From Bryoerythrophyllum caledonicum (lineage: Eukaryota; Streptophyta; Bryopsida; Pottiales; Pottiaceae), in NCBI GenBank assembly GCA_963971425.1, contig OZ020519.1, forward strand, positions 23,910,786 through 23,974,785: a DNA stretch of 64,000 nt. The letters are read 5' to 3'. The notes beneath the pieces are model-generated. The model was not told the DNA's origin, made no database searches, and saw only the letters and a program-made list of their open reading frames with translations. This document shows, piece by piece, positions 34,701 to 46,609 of the stretch (position 1 is its first letter; each line of letters begins with the position of its first letter). Both the position numbers and the translations under genes were made by a program.

Positions 34701-34931
34701 AGTCATATTTGGGTAGAGAAAGATGCATGCATTTTTTCAAGGGTAGACACACCGAAAAGAACCATGTCTGGGGCCAGCGGATGGAGAAAACACAATGTAT
34801 TTGGAGTGCAGGTTGAAAGCAGGATTCGCATTCTTCCATCGGCTAAGGCTCACATACTACAATATATTGCAATGCAAACCAAAGCTATCAATGACAACCA
34901 TTTGCAAGCAGCCCTATATTCTATGGAGTAG
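31745..34931 (+). pseudogene. DUF7869-type protein relic B (near full length)
   Basis: One frame from ATG 31745 to 33319 reads through TGA 31829, further TAG/TGA stops and no intron. It holds zinc-binding-type cysteines (HGGCKRNCLRDVPARYLL; DGKQVCNACYAVGVGY) and IVDGMDQTRP (Asp near 33269). Two frameshifts between 33300 and 33486 lead through HLCGVLVHGIGLY to LRIQADNCT (Asp at 33513-33515), a TGA at 33525 and EKKNIYIF, then FLVVGHTHQNIDQRFSWIS (GHTH at 33618-33629) and a charged C-terminal part to 34289. Another shift gives GQSVALSVDRAEIEDGVPFC and GKVIEEGKNRW, and a last piece ends at 34931. The ordered D, D and HTHxxID blocks could form an RNase H-like active site; that is inference. The family itself is of unknown function. 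Confidence 0.75.
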
Positions 34932-35559
34932 ATAGTGTGCATTTATGAGAGTATACTAGTTGTGTATGGAATTGCTATATAGTGTATGTATAAGAGTAGT
35001 ATATTCTAAGGGTGATGTAAGATGTTATGTCATTAATCCTATAGAGTAAAGGTGTTTTTACTATTGGTGCTAAGTCCATTCGTAGAAGCATCAAAATTTA
35101 GTTTCTACATCATATGCATTATGTACTACGTAGAATATCTTTTAATCAACTGCCAACCCTTGCATAAAGTATGTTTTCTTGAGATTACGCCTATTTGTAT
35201 ACTACAATCCTTCAAATCCATCTTTGAAATATTGTGAAACAATATTAAATTCACATTTATCTAGTATTAACAAGGGGCCACCACAAATTGGTTGAATATG
35301 CCAAAAAATTGCTTCCAATATTAACAACCATGATAATCATGTACAATCATTGTACATAATATTGTTGTAGAAGCTCAATTTTATTTTTCTTTGAAAAACT
35401 TAATTTTTTTTGCAATTTTGCCATTTTTGTTTGCAATGGTCACCGTAGTACCCAAGTGCACTTTTATTTGGTGAGGGCAAAATTGCTTAATTGCGTGTTT
35501 ATTTAACAATTCTGTGCTTTAATTCTTAGACACGTCAGCACTAGTCACATGGCAACACT

Positions 35560-35662
35560 AGTTAGAACTTAGTTGAGGTCATAGTTAGCTAAGGTTATAA
35601 GTAAGTGGCATTATAACTTAGCGTAGGTATAATTTATGAAAGGGATGAGTGTACATTAAGCC
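35560..35662 (-). repeat. Dispersed MITE-like repeat fragment
   Basis: Its reverse complement (ACACTCATCCCTTTCATAAA, then AAGTTATAA motifs) resembles 11605-11745. Two copies in the window suggest a small dispersed repeat. Boundaries are approximate. Confidence 0.4.
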
Positions 35663-37159
35663 TTTGGCGCCTAGTGCATGTTTCTGCCAAACCAAGATAT
35701 CTGATGATTTATTTCTTTGAACTTACTTTGATAGAAATTCAATGACTAAATTTAATGTCTAACCTCAATAAACTGAACTCAAACCCTCCAAAATCAGCAA
35801 AACACCCTCCAAAATTTTACTCTAGGAATTTGTACATTGAATAAATTCCTCCAAATTCCTCCAAATTTTACCTTTATATCCTCTAAAATCCGCAATTTTC
35901 ATTGTCAATTCCTACAATTAGATTTGTACACTGCATGAAAGAGGTTTAGATGTGCTCTAGGTTAATAGCTTTGCATTGACATATCATATGTGAAGTAAAA
36001 ATTTATACCTGATTATTGATGATTTTTTTTACTTTTGTTTATGTGATTATATACAAAAATGTTCCAAACTTATGCAAATTAAATCGGAATTTTTATATGT
36101 ACTGAGAGTGATAAAAAAAATCACAAAATAATGGAGAGTTTCTTAAAGACAAATTTCAATCAAAAGTTCATAGCAAAATCATTTTGCATGTGTATGAAAT
36201 ATGACACAATATGTGGTATGGTATTTGTAGATATTAAGAGTATTTGATGTGTTTTGCAATATATTCCTAACTTTTTCACGAGTATTGTAACTCCAATTCT
36301 TGCAGAGTGCACATATAATGTGTGCGCAATTCAAAACTTCAAATCATACAATCTAATTCCTCACGGATTTCATGCAAATTGAGATATATCACATACATTT
36401 GGGTCTCGTGGGCTCCAAAGGATTAAATAAAAGTGGGGCCAATTGGCACTCAAAAAACAAATTAGTAACGACATGGTCACGAAATAGGAGGCTTTCCATG
36501 CTAGAGTGTATGATCTGGACTCCATAGGACATCCCAAGCTAGTAGTAGCCTCCACGTAGCCCATATGGCATGGATCATTGAATGCTCTGCTCAATAAGGA
36601 TGTCTGTTGTCCATAAATTCCTCCCATGCAACATGGTTTGTGCATTGTAACATGTGTTCAAATTTCATAATGGTATTGGTACCATTACTACAGGAATACC
36701 GTAGGATAATTGTGCAACTATCTGTGGACATGCAGCTTCCATGGACGTATTCTGCATCTATTCTACGGACTGTTCGTAGAGTGGTCCGTGGTAAAGTACA
36801 TTTGAATAGTTTCATAATTGACAGGGGACAAGAGAAATGTGATCTTGTAGAAGACTTGTGATCAAGTGGCATTACCTGGTTTCATGCATTCAAAGGCCAG
36901 AGGAGAGGAAAATGATCTCGTACAAGACTTGTTGTTGTACAATCAGCTTGCCATTTCATTATAACAGTCACCCAGGGCAGTGACTATCTATTCTTGTGGT
37001 AGATACGAGCGGTGGACTCAAGGGAAGACAAAGAGGGTAGGCCTCTACAACAACCGCCGTATACGATGCGGTTGGAGTTTAGAGTTGTGAATAGTCATAT
37101 ATTTACAAATGCTTTTTGATAGAAATAATACATAGCTTTTTTTAAAGAATATATATTTT

Positions 37160-37280
37160 GGCGTACACGAGTTGACAACTTGCGGCGGTCCCGTAATGTG
37201 GGAGAAGATTTTACTCCGAGGAATCAAACCTGCAACCTCATGTCTTAGGGTATCTCACACTATCACCCAGGTAGTTTGGG
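37160..37280 (-). repeat. Possible tRNA-derived SINE head
   Basis: On the minus strand, GCAGGTTTGATTCC (37220-37233) resembles the Pol III B box, and TGATAGTGTGAGATA (about 37252-37266) lies upstream at a plausible A-box distance. No tail or second copy is seen. Confidence 0.25.
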
Positions 37281-37716
37281 GTCATCTCGGACATGATAGA
37301 AAGAATATTAACCACAAAATCCTTGAGGAATCTCCCAAGAGCACATTTGCATTCAACACAATTATGTGAAAATAACACTACATCTAAGAATGATTTGTCC
37401 AAAATTTTACAAACAAAACAGAACTGAAACTTGTTTCTTTTCTTAGCATTAAAATGCTTGCTAAAGCTTCAGAAACTCTTTATTTAAACAATACATTTTT
37501 TAATGTTTTCAATCACATGAAAGTAAGTGTGAATTAGATTATCATTGAGTTTGGACTTTGAAGTAAAGTGCTCCACTCATCAAAGTTTGTACTAGATACG
37601 GTGGATATTGTATAGGTGGATATTGTGTAAGTTGTGGTATTTAGCACCTTTCTACCATCTATACTCAATATCCCTCCGCCCCAACATATTGTAAGTTCAT
37701 TTGCTCCGCTCTTTAA

Positions 37717-38660
37717 CCCCTAAGGTACCAAGGCAGTTTTACACCAAAAACACTCCAAAATTAATGGATTCTAGTGCAATGAATAAAGAAGGTAACAAAA
37801 ACTTTAATTTTTAGTTCTGACCGTAGGATCTCAATAAAGGCTTATTAAGTAATACATGATCAAAATTTCATAAACTTTGACCGCACGGATTGAAAAATTA
37901 TAGTGTTTGAAGTCAAGCAAATGGTTCATTTTCTTCCCTGCGTTTAGTGGATCAGCAGACTTTGACTTCACTTGGTGTCAAAAAATTTCACTACACAAGG
38001 TCTAAATCTACTACCATCTTGTTAAGCATGATGTTAGATCCTTACACACCATTTTTTTAGAGGTAGAGACAGGGTGTAGCATATTCAAAACAAGTGTGCA
38101 AGGAGTGGAGGCTCAAAATTTGTTAATTCACACTTTAATTTTTTTTGAACTTAATATGTTTTCGATTGATAATCCGAATGGTTAATAAGAAGGTTTACAT
38201 TAGAGATTGTTGTGGAAAAAATAAAAAGTGAAAAATATGAAGATCTCTAGGTTTTATGTGGAAAAGAAGAAGCTTTTTGGGTACCTTGCCCGATAATGAG
38301 TGACAATGTGTGAAAAGGTTTGACTTGGGTTGGTATGCTATTTTTCACTAAAGACAAGAACTTTTTTTTGACAACATGAAGGGAAACAATATTACTTGCG
38401 AGTACTGAAAATCTCATTTTCAATAGAGTGTCCTATCAAAAGTTTTTCAAGGTGCCCGAGGTGCCCGCCCACCCCATTTGAAATTAAAAACCCTATAACT
38501 TTTTCATCAAATGTCCAATTTCGGAAAAAAAAATTCCCACTAAGGTCTTGGTAATGCCCTTCTATGGTAAGAATTTCAAAGATGAATGTTTGAAATTGAC
38601 AGCATAGGAACCTGACCGAATTTTCAAAAAGCCCGTTTTGGACACTTGGTCCTTTAGGGG
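37717..38660 (-). mobile_element. TTAA-flanked piggyBac-like MITE, copy 3
   Basis: It runs from CCCCTAAGGTACCAAGGCAG to TGGTCCTTTAGGGG, with TTAA at 37713-37716 and 38661-38664. At 944 bp it is the same length as copy 1 but in reverse orientation. Both target duplications are intact, so it is the best copy for defining the family ends. Confidence 0.8.
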
Positions 38661-38904
38661 TTAAACCAACCCATGCACTACACAACAAATATCGACACTT
38701 ATATCAATATATACAACAACTTTCACAATATCCATCGCAGCACATTATCTATGCCATAGTCACTACTATCAGCCCCTCAATTGAGACATGTAATAACGCA
38801 CTTCTCCCCCACATCCAAAATACCACCTGCACAAACTGGACAAAACTATACTCGATACCCTAGCATCCCTACAAAATCCCCTTGAACAACATGTACACAC
38901 AAAA

Positions 38905-39736
38905 GAAGAAGAAGAAGAAGAAGAAGAAGAAGAAGAAGAAGAAGAAGAAGAAGAAGAAGAAGAAGAAGAAGAAGAAGAAGAAGAAGAAGAAGAAGAAGAA
39001 GAAGAAGAAGAAGAAGAAGAAGAAGAAGAAGAAGAAGAAGAAGAAGAAGAAGAAGAAGAAGAAGAAGAAGAAGAAGAAGAAGAAGAAGAAGAAGAAGAAG
39101 AAGAAGAAGAAGAAGAAGAAGAAGAAGAAGAAGAAGAAGAAGAAGAAGAAGAAGAAGAAGAAGAAGAAGAAGAAGAAGAAGAAGAAGAAGAAGAAGAAGA
39201 AGAAGAAGAAGAAGAAGAAGAAGAAGAAGAAGAAGAAGAAGAAGAAGAAGAAGAAGAAGAAGAAGAAGAAGAAGAAGAAGAAGAAGAAGAAGAAGAAGAA
39301 GAAGAAGAAGAAGAAGAAGAAGAAGAAGAAGAAGAAGAAGAAGAAGAAGAAGAAGAAGAAGAAGAAGAAGAAGAAGAAGAAGAAGAAGAAGAAGAAGAAG
39401 AAGAAGAAGAAGAAGAAGAAGAAGAAGAAGAAGAAGAAGAAGAAGAAGAAGAAGAAGAAGAAGAAGAAGAAGAAGAAGAAGAAGAAGAAGAAGAAGAAGA
39501 AGAAGAAGAAGAAGAAGAAGAAGAAGAAGAAGAAGAAGAAGAAGAAGAAGAAGAAGAAGAAGAAGAAGAAGAAGAAGAAGAAGAAGAAGAAGAAGAAGAA
39601 GAAGAAGAAGAAGAAGAAGAAGAAGAAGAAGAAGAAGAAGAAGAAGAAGAAGAAGAAGAAGAAGAAGAAGAAGAAGAAGAAGAAGAAGAAGAAGAAGAAG
39701 AAGAAGAAGAAGAAGAAGAAGAAGAAGAAGAAGAAG

Positions 39737-39766
<30 letters not shown>
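38905..39766 (+). repeat. Pure (GAA)n microsatellite, 862 bp
   Basis: About 287 uninterrupted GAA units. The long Lys, Ser, Leu and Phe reading frames across it are artefacts. It joins directly to the 3' end of the minus-strand LINE, in which orientation it reads (TTC/CTT)n. The LINE copy ending at 62679 has the same 3' sequence with only a few CTT-like units, so the tract grew from the LINE tail. Confidence 0.97.
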
Positions 39767-39767
<1 letters not shown>

Positions 39768-39906
39768 CCGGTCTCCGGAGGAGGCCGGCGTGAATAAAGT
39801 GTTTGTTTGTTCCACTTACTAAAGCGATGTCCACTGGACAAAGGATTAGTAGGGTGGAACTACTTCCCCCTCTTGAGGATAGACACTATAGTATAAACAT
39901 AACAGA

Positions 39907-41002
39907 CTAATAGTAGGAGAATATTGGTAGTTTGAAAACAATTGTTGTGGGTTTGATTTGTTTTGAAGCGGTATGTGGGTCGGGTATTGGTTGGTTATTT
40001 TCTACTCTACGTTTGTGGAGGAGGATGGACATAGCATGTTGGATAGCAATAGTGTTAAAGTTTTTGAAGGTATTTCTAATAGAGGTCATTGAGATCTAAA
40101 ATGTAGATTCCAATGATTTCATGGAGGGAATATGCGTGGTGGCTCTACCACCGGCCGTAATTACAATTAGTGGGTCTACTTTCCATCCTGATGTGCTTAT
40201 TTCATCTAAAAGAGGATGGTATTTGTTTATCTTGTGTGTTATGGTTTCCGGGAAGAATCGGTCATTGCAATATGTGAATTTTGTGAATTGTATTGTGATG
40301 GTTGGATGTGGAGTTATTGGTGGATGGTGATTGTGTGACACACCGCGTATGCATAGTATATCGGGTTTAAATCTGGCGTTACATTGGCATCTTTGAGTAT
40401 TGCATGTACATGGTAGTAGCTATTGTGGGATAGTGTTTTCCGGTGGATTATTGTAAAAGGTGCCAGCATTCATATAATTGAGACATCTAGATTTACTAGA
40501 TGATACTAGCAGTTTTCTAATTTCCCATACTGCTTTGTCATGTCTTTTTAAAATTAGTGCGTGAATGTGTGGTTGTTGACATTTAAGTACTACATGTAGC
40601 CAAGTATCTGGTTCAGTGGAGTTGCAAATGGGACATGTAGTGGAGGGAAATCTTTCTCGTCCGAAGAATAGTTGTTTTCGAGCATTACCCATGTATTGAC
40701 CTGTTTAAAATTTTATAATACTAGTTTTTTGTGAATCTGTGATAAGGGGGTTTGTCCAAAATTCATTGAAGAGTTCCTTGTCAATGTTTCTATTACATGT
40801 CTATTTTTGTGTGTTTGGAAAGTTTCTAGCCAGTTCTATTAAGTTGTTGTCTAAATCATATCTTTTAAAATATTTGGGTAGGAATCTAATGGGGCCTTTG
40901 CCTGGGGTGTCATCCATAGATGGCCATTCTTTTCTTTGATGGTAGTATGGTGTGGGGTGGGCATGTTTGAATGGTTCTCTAGCCTCTCTATGTTCTCTTT
41001 CT
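39907..41002 (-). pseudogene. LINE C-terminal zinc-finger segment and tail
   Basis: The frame broken after RNase H continues as HYHQRKEWPSMDDTPGKGPI-like sequence, then a zinc-binding reverse-transcriptase finger CPICNSTEPDTWLHVVLKC (C-x2-C-x8-H-x4-C; about 40630) and a tail containing FTYCNDRFFPETITHKINKY and STSGWKVDPLIVI. Stops and shifts lie between the pieces. The same order is seen at 61427-62430. Confidence 0.75.
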
Positions 41003-42457
41003 CTAGTACCAATTTTTTGCTAGTTCATCCGCTTTTTCATTCCCAATAATATTCACATGAGCTCTAACTTTGTGTAGTGATAAGAATTGGGTGCGTGCCT
41101 GTAGCATTTGCACCATTGATGTTAAAATAGTTTTATCGAGGTGGCCATTGTGCATAGTAGGGTGTTGAATTTGTGTGTTTAAGAGGTATAATACATTGAT
41201 GCAGTCTGTAAATATGTATGCGGGTTCATATGGGTATTTAGCATTTAGAATTCGTAGTGTTTTATGGACGGCCATCATTTCGGCTCTGATGATGTTTTGA
41301 GGTCCGTGTAGTCTTTTGGCTATTTTGATATCTTTTGGTGCATTATATATGCCAAAACTAGCTTTTTCACTATGCCAGTGTCCTGGGCTTACTTCTTCAG
41401 GTTCTTTGAATGATCCGTCTGTGTAATAGCTATATTCGGAGTTAAATTTAAGGGATAGGTTTGTGTTGTAGGATGGAAGTGGTGTTGAAATAATTGGAGA
41501 TGTAGTATTTGGAGTTGGATATTTGGCTTTGGACCATTGTTTGTTACGGTTAACCGTGATAGGTGTGGGTGTTGATGGGGCTAAATTGGCATATATTTGT
41601 TTTATGTTGAGGGTATCGGTTAGTGATTTTAAATTTTCTACATTTATTTCGGTGCCTATTGTGTTGTTTTGATGGTGTACGCATATTATTTGTAATGTGG
41701 ATTTTTCTGTTATGGGCTTTTTGTTTAGCTCTTTGGGTATGGTTGTTTCAAAATAGGCTATGGTCTCTGCTGGGAATAGACATATGATGTGAGAGTCTAA
41801 GTATGGGCCTTTATGAGGAGTAAGATTTTGGTACCAATCTTCATCCAGCAATACCAGATAGGTTATATTTCTTGTGTTATGTTTTGCTGCGAGCCTAGCC
41901 CAGTGTAATGCTTGTATGGCTTTTTCTTTGTTGTGTGGGTGTGCGTATCCAATGCCGTCCCATTTGTAGTCAAACGCTTTGCGGAGTGAGCCAAACACTT
42001 GGTCTCTAGAGAAGGGAGAGAAATATTTAGATATCTTTGTGGAGCATGTGACTGGAGATGAGAAGTACGATTGTTGAATATTAAATGTTGTGATAAGGAA
42101 ATCTAGTATTTCTGTTGGTATGGCATAATGTGTCCGTTTGAGGGGGTCGGTCTTAGGAATTCTGTATTTGTATCTTTGGTATAGCCAAAAAACTCCAGTT
42201 TCAAATGGTTGGATTTTTGGTTCTAGTCTATGTGGGTTGTTCAGTGCTAGATGGTATTGTTTCCAGAGCCATTCTAGTATATTTGTAGGGATAGTTATTA
42301 GGTATTTTCCACTATTTTCATAGATGTGTGCATCTTTTTGTTGTATTTGGATAGTATGTGTTTGTGAGTTAATGTCCTTTTGAGGATTACATTCTGTGAT
42401 AGAAATCTTTGCTAGAGGAATTTGCGTAGGGGTGTGATGGATCGTATGTCTGTACAT
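41003..42457 (-). CDS. LINE segment with intact RNase H domain (484 codons open)
   Basis: An open frame with a long N-terminal region of unknown role and a C-terminal RNase H domain from about residue 344. The tetrad is complete: Asp347 in YTDGS, Glu393 in RAEMMA, Asp418 in FTDC and Asp477 in GNEKADELAK. It would degrade the RNA template during LINE second-strand synthesis. It is part of the RT polyprotein, so the initial Met is probably not a real start. It is the longest undamaged frame of the element. Confidence 0.8.
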   Translation of the reverse strand: MYRHTIHHTPTQIPLAKISITECNPQKDINSQTHTIQIQQKDAHIYENSGKYLITIPTNILEWLWKQYHLALNNPHRLEPKIQPFETGVFWLYQRYKYRIPKTDPLKRTHYAIPTEILDFLITTFNIQQSYFSSPVTCSTKISKYFSPFSRDQVFGSLRKAFDYKWDGIGYAHPHNKEKAIQALHWARLAAKHNTRNITYLVLLDEDWYQNLTPHKGPYLDSHIICLFPAETIAYFETTIPKELNKKPITEKSTLQIICVHHQNNTIGTEINVENLKSLTDTLNIKQIYANLAPSTPTPITVNRNKQWSKAKYPTPNTTSPIISTPLPSYNTNLSLKFNSEYSYYTDGSFKEPEEVSPGHWHSEKASFGIYNAPKDIKIAKRLHGPQNIIRAEMMAVHKTLRILNAKYPYEPAYIFTDCINVLYLLNTQIQHPTMHNGHLDKTILTSMVQMLQARTQFLSLHKVRAHVNIIGNEKADELAKNWY

Positions 42458-42477
42458 TGGTCTTGTGGGTGGTGCGT

Positions 42478-42930
42478 TTAAATGATGTTGGAGTAGAATT
42501 TGTTAGTTTCCGTTTGGTAATATTGTATGAAGCATGCTACTTGGTGTGATACGGTACTAGGATCATGCCATGGAAATAGGTTTCGTTGTGTTTGCCATTT
42601 TTTGTATGTAGTTCCTTGGTTTTCCCATTGGCCATGAAATGATGTATCCTCTACTTTGATGTTATTAGTGTCATAGTATGTGTGGTGTTCAACCCCTATT
42701 ATGCTTTGTATAGGGTATGTTGTGGGATTTTTGAGGATGTGTGGAGGTGGTTTGGAGTAACGTGGTTGTGGTGGGTCACGTGGATGTGTAGGTGGGTTAG
42801 GAATATTAGGGGTTATATTGTTGCTAGGGCAAATATATTCTTCTTTTAATGTTCGTGGGTTTGCGTGCATGTTGCAAGTGTTACAGCAAGTGTCTTGCCA
42901 TTTAGGAAGACAAAAGAGTTGTTTTGCTAG
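42478..42930 (-). pseudogene. LINE Cys-rich/proline-rich connector
   Basis: Cysteine cluster (CCNTCNMHANP) followed by a Pro-rich stretch (PNPPTHPRDPPQPRYSKPPP) and a conserved block ending WQTQRNLFPWHDP. The plus copy has the same segment at 48780-49190. Function unknown; the cysteines may bind zinc. Confidence 0.65.
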
Positions 42931-43584
42931 GTTTAATGCATTTTTTTTAATTTGGTGGGTTAGGAGTGGTATATTTGAAATTCGTCTTCATTCATTAGGT
43001 GTGCGCCATTTGATAGGGTGATTTGGCTCGGTTTTTGTGATACTTGTTGTGAATAGTTTTTGTAGTGGTTTTATGGACATTTATTCACTTAAATGTGGGA
43101 GTGTCAAGGTTTCTGTTCGCCATATAATTTCTAATGGTGCAGCTGCCGTAAGGAAACTGTCTATTGTGCTTGTTAAGTATGTGTTTGCTTCTGTCTTGAG
43201 TAAAAAATAGTGTGCGGGTAATGGGGGATCTGTAGCAGTCTAGGCTTTTTATTCTAGGTATCAGTTCTGCACCTCTATATTTGGCTAATATGAAGTGTAG
43301 TAATCCATTAAATATTTTTCCCAGACGGCCTTTGTTGTATAGGGCATTTAAAAGTTGTTCTCCAATACATCATAGATAGTCGTTTTTTAGTGAGAATGCT
43401 TTGAGGCCAAACTGATTATGTGGGAGCTGTGTTAATATGTTTGATGTGCATTTTGGGAGACCACATATTGTTTTCTGGAGTGCTATAATTTTTTGTCTAA
43501 TTTTTTAATTTTTGGCATGGAATATGGTACAGTATAGAAACTATATGATATCCTAGGTCTGATAACAGTGTCAATCATGTTGAT

Positions 43585-43701
43585 TTATTGTTTCATAGTG
43601 GTTGGGCAATTTATCAGTGCTAGACATTGTTTGTTGAGTTTTGTAGTGGTGACATGTGTTTGAATTTTCCATTTCAATGATGGTACCATTAGGGCTCCTA
43701 A

Positions 43702-43732
<31 letters not shown>

Positions 43733-45110
43733 TATGCTTCATTTTGATGCAATACTGGGATAGCTTGTTTTCTGTAGTTAATATTTATGACGTGCATCTG
43801 TGCTTTGAATGTTGTTGGGTTCAATTTTGATTTATTGGGGCATCCGGTGACTGCGCATTTGGATACTCCAACATCCATTCGAGTCCATTTACAGTATCTG
43901 TCTATTTTGTTTATTTTTATTTGTAGGGATTTTGGTTTGTCAGATAGTGTTGCTAGGTCATTTGCGTATGCAACAAAATTGATTGTAATTCTTGATGTTT
44001 TTAGTGTGTATCCATAGTTTCCACGTTGTAACCATCTCAGTAGAGGTTCCAGGAATATTATATAAAGATATGGGCTTAGGGTGTCTCCTTGAATTGTGCC
44101 TCTTTGTATGGGGATTAAGTGAGTTTTTCCAAAATGTTCTCCAATGAATGAGGTTGTAGATTGTGAGTAAATATTTCCAACAAGTGTAAGTGCATCTGTC
44201 AGATATTCAAGGTCAGTCATAATTGCAAGTAATCGTGGATGGTCTATAGACCCAAATGCATTTTTGAAATCTACATATAGGATGTATATGTCTTGATTGG
44301 TGAATTTAGCGTCCTCAAGAGCAGCAAATAGTGTTTGAATTTGTCGGGCACTACTTCGTTTAGCTCTGAACCCTTCTCAGTTGTTGTGTAATATATTGTG
44401 TTTTTCTCCATACATGGACAAAATTGATGTTAGTGTAGTTGTGTATAGTTTGTAGGTGGTGTTTGCTAGGGCAATAGGACAATGATTGGTTAGGATAAAG
44501 GGATCTCCTTTTTTATACAACAGTATGGTCAAGCTAGTTTTCCATAATTTGAGAATTTGTTTTTGTCTGTAGTAGTGTTTGAAGAAAAGGTATAGTAGTT
44601 TGTGGAATTTTTCACGCATATTTTTTAGTATCGAGTTTGGAATATGATCCGGTCCAGGGGCTTTATTTTTACTTAAATTTTTAAGGCACATATCAAATGT
44701 TCCTTTATTAAAGTATGTGTGTAGTGGGATATTAGGCTCACCTCTTTTTTCTAAGATAAATCCGTCTACGTCGTTCCAAGGGTATTGTCTAACACCGCAT
44801 ACACATGAAGCCTGATGTGTATGTTGGTAGTGACATGGGGGTGTTGTTGGTTTATTTATTTATTTGCAGTTGTTGATTGTATATTTCATTAGCAATATCT
44901 TCTGGGCTTGTAAAAATGTTGCCATGTTGGTCTTTTATGCAATCAAGTGTATGTATTTTGTTGTCTTTGTAAACCTTGTTATTTTTCTTTTGTGGGCTTT
45001 TGTCATATAGTTGTCTGCATTTGGATATGGCCTTTTTTATACATTCTTCATTGTACTTGGTTGTAGTTTTATGGGCTTGTTTTTTGGCTTGTCGTGCTAA
45101 TAGTATACAC
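43585..45110 (-). pseudogene. LINE reverse transcriptase (minus copy)
   Basis: Pre-RT segment (AHKTTTKYNEECIKKAISKC), then KNKAPGPDHIPNSIL, an EGFRAKRSS block after a TGA at about 44377, LYVDFKNAFGSIDH, GTIQGDTLSPYLYIIFLEPL and VAYANDLA. The YADD box reads A-N-D: Asn (AAT, 43960-43962) in place of the first catalytic Asp, a G-to-A change that would abolish activity. An AT dinucleotide run at 43699-43736 breaks the frame further on. Confidence 0.88.
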
Positions 45111-45222
45111 ACAAAACATATATACACCGAGTTCGTAGAACAAAACCAAAACATAATTTATCAATAACTCCATCTATGACAAACTATTTGACTTAATTCA
45201 CAAACATGATACACCGCCAACC

Positions 45223-46450
45223 TTGGACACAATCCAAACCAAATTCTCCTTCCTTTCAAAAGACCTAATAATAGAATCACTCAGATGTTTTGAACCTATT
45301 CCAAAATACTCACACCCACCAGCCGATAGCGACTACACTTCCCTACAACCTAGGCCTTCAATATGTAACCATAATAAAACTACATTTACCACTTGGAATG
45401 GAGGGTCACTAAAAACAACACTTTCCAACATTCTAAACTTGACCACCAAATCTCTAACCCTACCGGCAATAATTTTTATACAAGAAACTATACTCACAGC
45501 CAAAAAATCCACAAAAAACATCGAAAAACTCTTTCCAAACTATAAATTGATCTTTAACAACACACACAGACTCACTAGATGCATGAATCAAAGAATGCCG
45601 TATACACCCACAAGAGGTGAAATACTAACACTCGCTCACAACACTTATGCCTTTCTAGGTAACTTATCTAAAATACCAACCTCAGCTATTATATCTCCCT
45701 ATCTACAAATCATCAAAATCACAAACAACCTCTTGCAACCATGGCTACTAATACATCTATACATGCCCTCATATACACAGGACATAAGACTCATTAATGA
45801 AATATAGATTACCATAACAAACGAAACACATAGCCATCCAAACCACACATACGTTCTCGTTGGTGAATTTAATAGAGATATTGCATAAATAGGCTGATAG
45901 AACAAACACAATATAATCCCCTCTCACAACAAAGACCTAGATTGGAAAAAACTTTACTGAATATCTCCAACTCACATTCATTCAAATAAACAAACACTCA
46001 CATCTCTAGACAATGCGGAAACAACTACACTCACTCTAGCTTAGTAGATGGATTTTATATACACACGCCAAATCCACAACAATATACATCAACTACAATC
46101 CTCTCTAATAACTTGAATTTTGAACACTACCCATTAATACTACAAATCCCTGACAACAAATTAATTAGCAAACCTCCACCAATAACATTACAATACTACA
46201 TTCCATACCATTAGAAAACCTAAAAAAATTTCACACCACCTTTCTTGAAAGAAACACATTAGCCATTGAAAACCTAACTACAATTTTGGAAAACAACAAA
46301 CATTTATTACACACACAATGGAATAATGCGTGTGACACATTGGATACATTTACTCAAGAAATTTCCACAACAATGGAACAAACATGCACTACACAACCTC
46401 TTCCACAACTTACTCCTAGAACTGCTCAACAAGGAGGATTTTTCCTTGTA
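45223..46450 (+). pseudogene. LINE apurinic-type endonuclease region
   Basis: The open part 45223-45807 shows TTWNGGSLKTTLSNIL, PAIIFIQETIL with the metal-binding Glu, and LLIHLYMPS; past a stop, YVLVGEFNRD corresponds to the GDFN box with Asp changed to Glu. Such endonucleases nick the target DNA to prime reverse transcription. Stops are frequent after 45807. The following segment to 46450 is degraded connector sequence. Confidence 0.72.
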
Positions 46451-46609
46451 AACTCGTAAAACCCTGGAAACAACACCTGAAAACATACCATCTTATTAGA
46501 AAAACTATAGGAACCGTAAAAAACAGTCCACACTGGTGCAATGACCCCGTAATTAACAATATACAAAACTATCAACATACCTCCATACTACAACCCCGGG
46601 AAGACACTA

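Larger units (their letters stand above)
34932..37712. other. AT-rich non-coding DNA
   Basis: No gene seen. It contains the repeat at 35560-35662 and a possible SINE at 37160-37280 (separate entries). Confidence 0.4.
39767..45110 (-). mobile_element. Non-LTR retrotransposon (LINE) with RNase H, 5'-truncated copy
   Basis: Minus-strand order: pre-RT segment, RT, Cys-rich segment, RNase H, zinc-finger segment, C-terminal tail and 3' UTR ending in (CTT)n. The endonuclease present in the neighbouring copy (45223 on) is absent, so the copy is 5'-truncated near 45110, as LINEs often are. It lies head-to-head with that copy. The 3' UTR (39767-39906) matches 62540-62679. Confidence 0.88.

Noticed and set aside
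38769..39841. Long poly-Ser, poly-Leu, poly-Phe and poly-Lys reading frames of over 300 codons
   Set aside because: They are the frames of a pure GAA/TTC microsatellite and carry no protein information.
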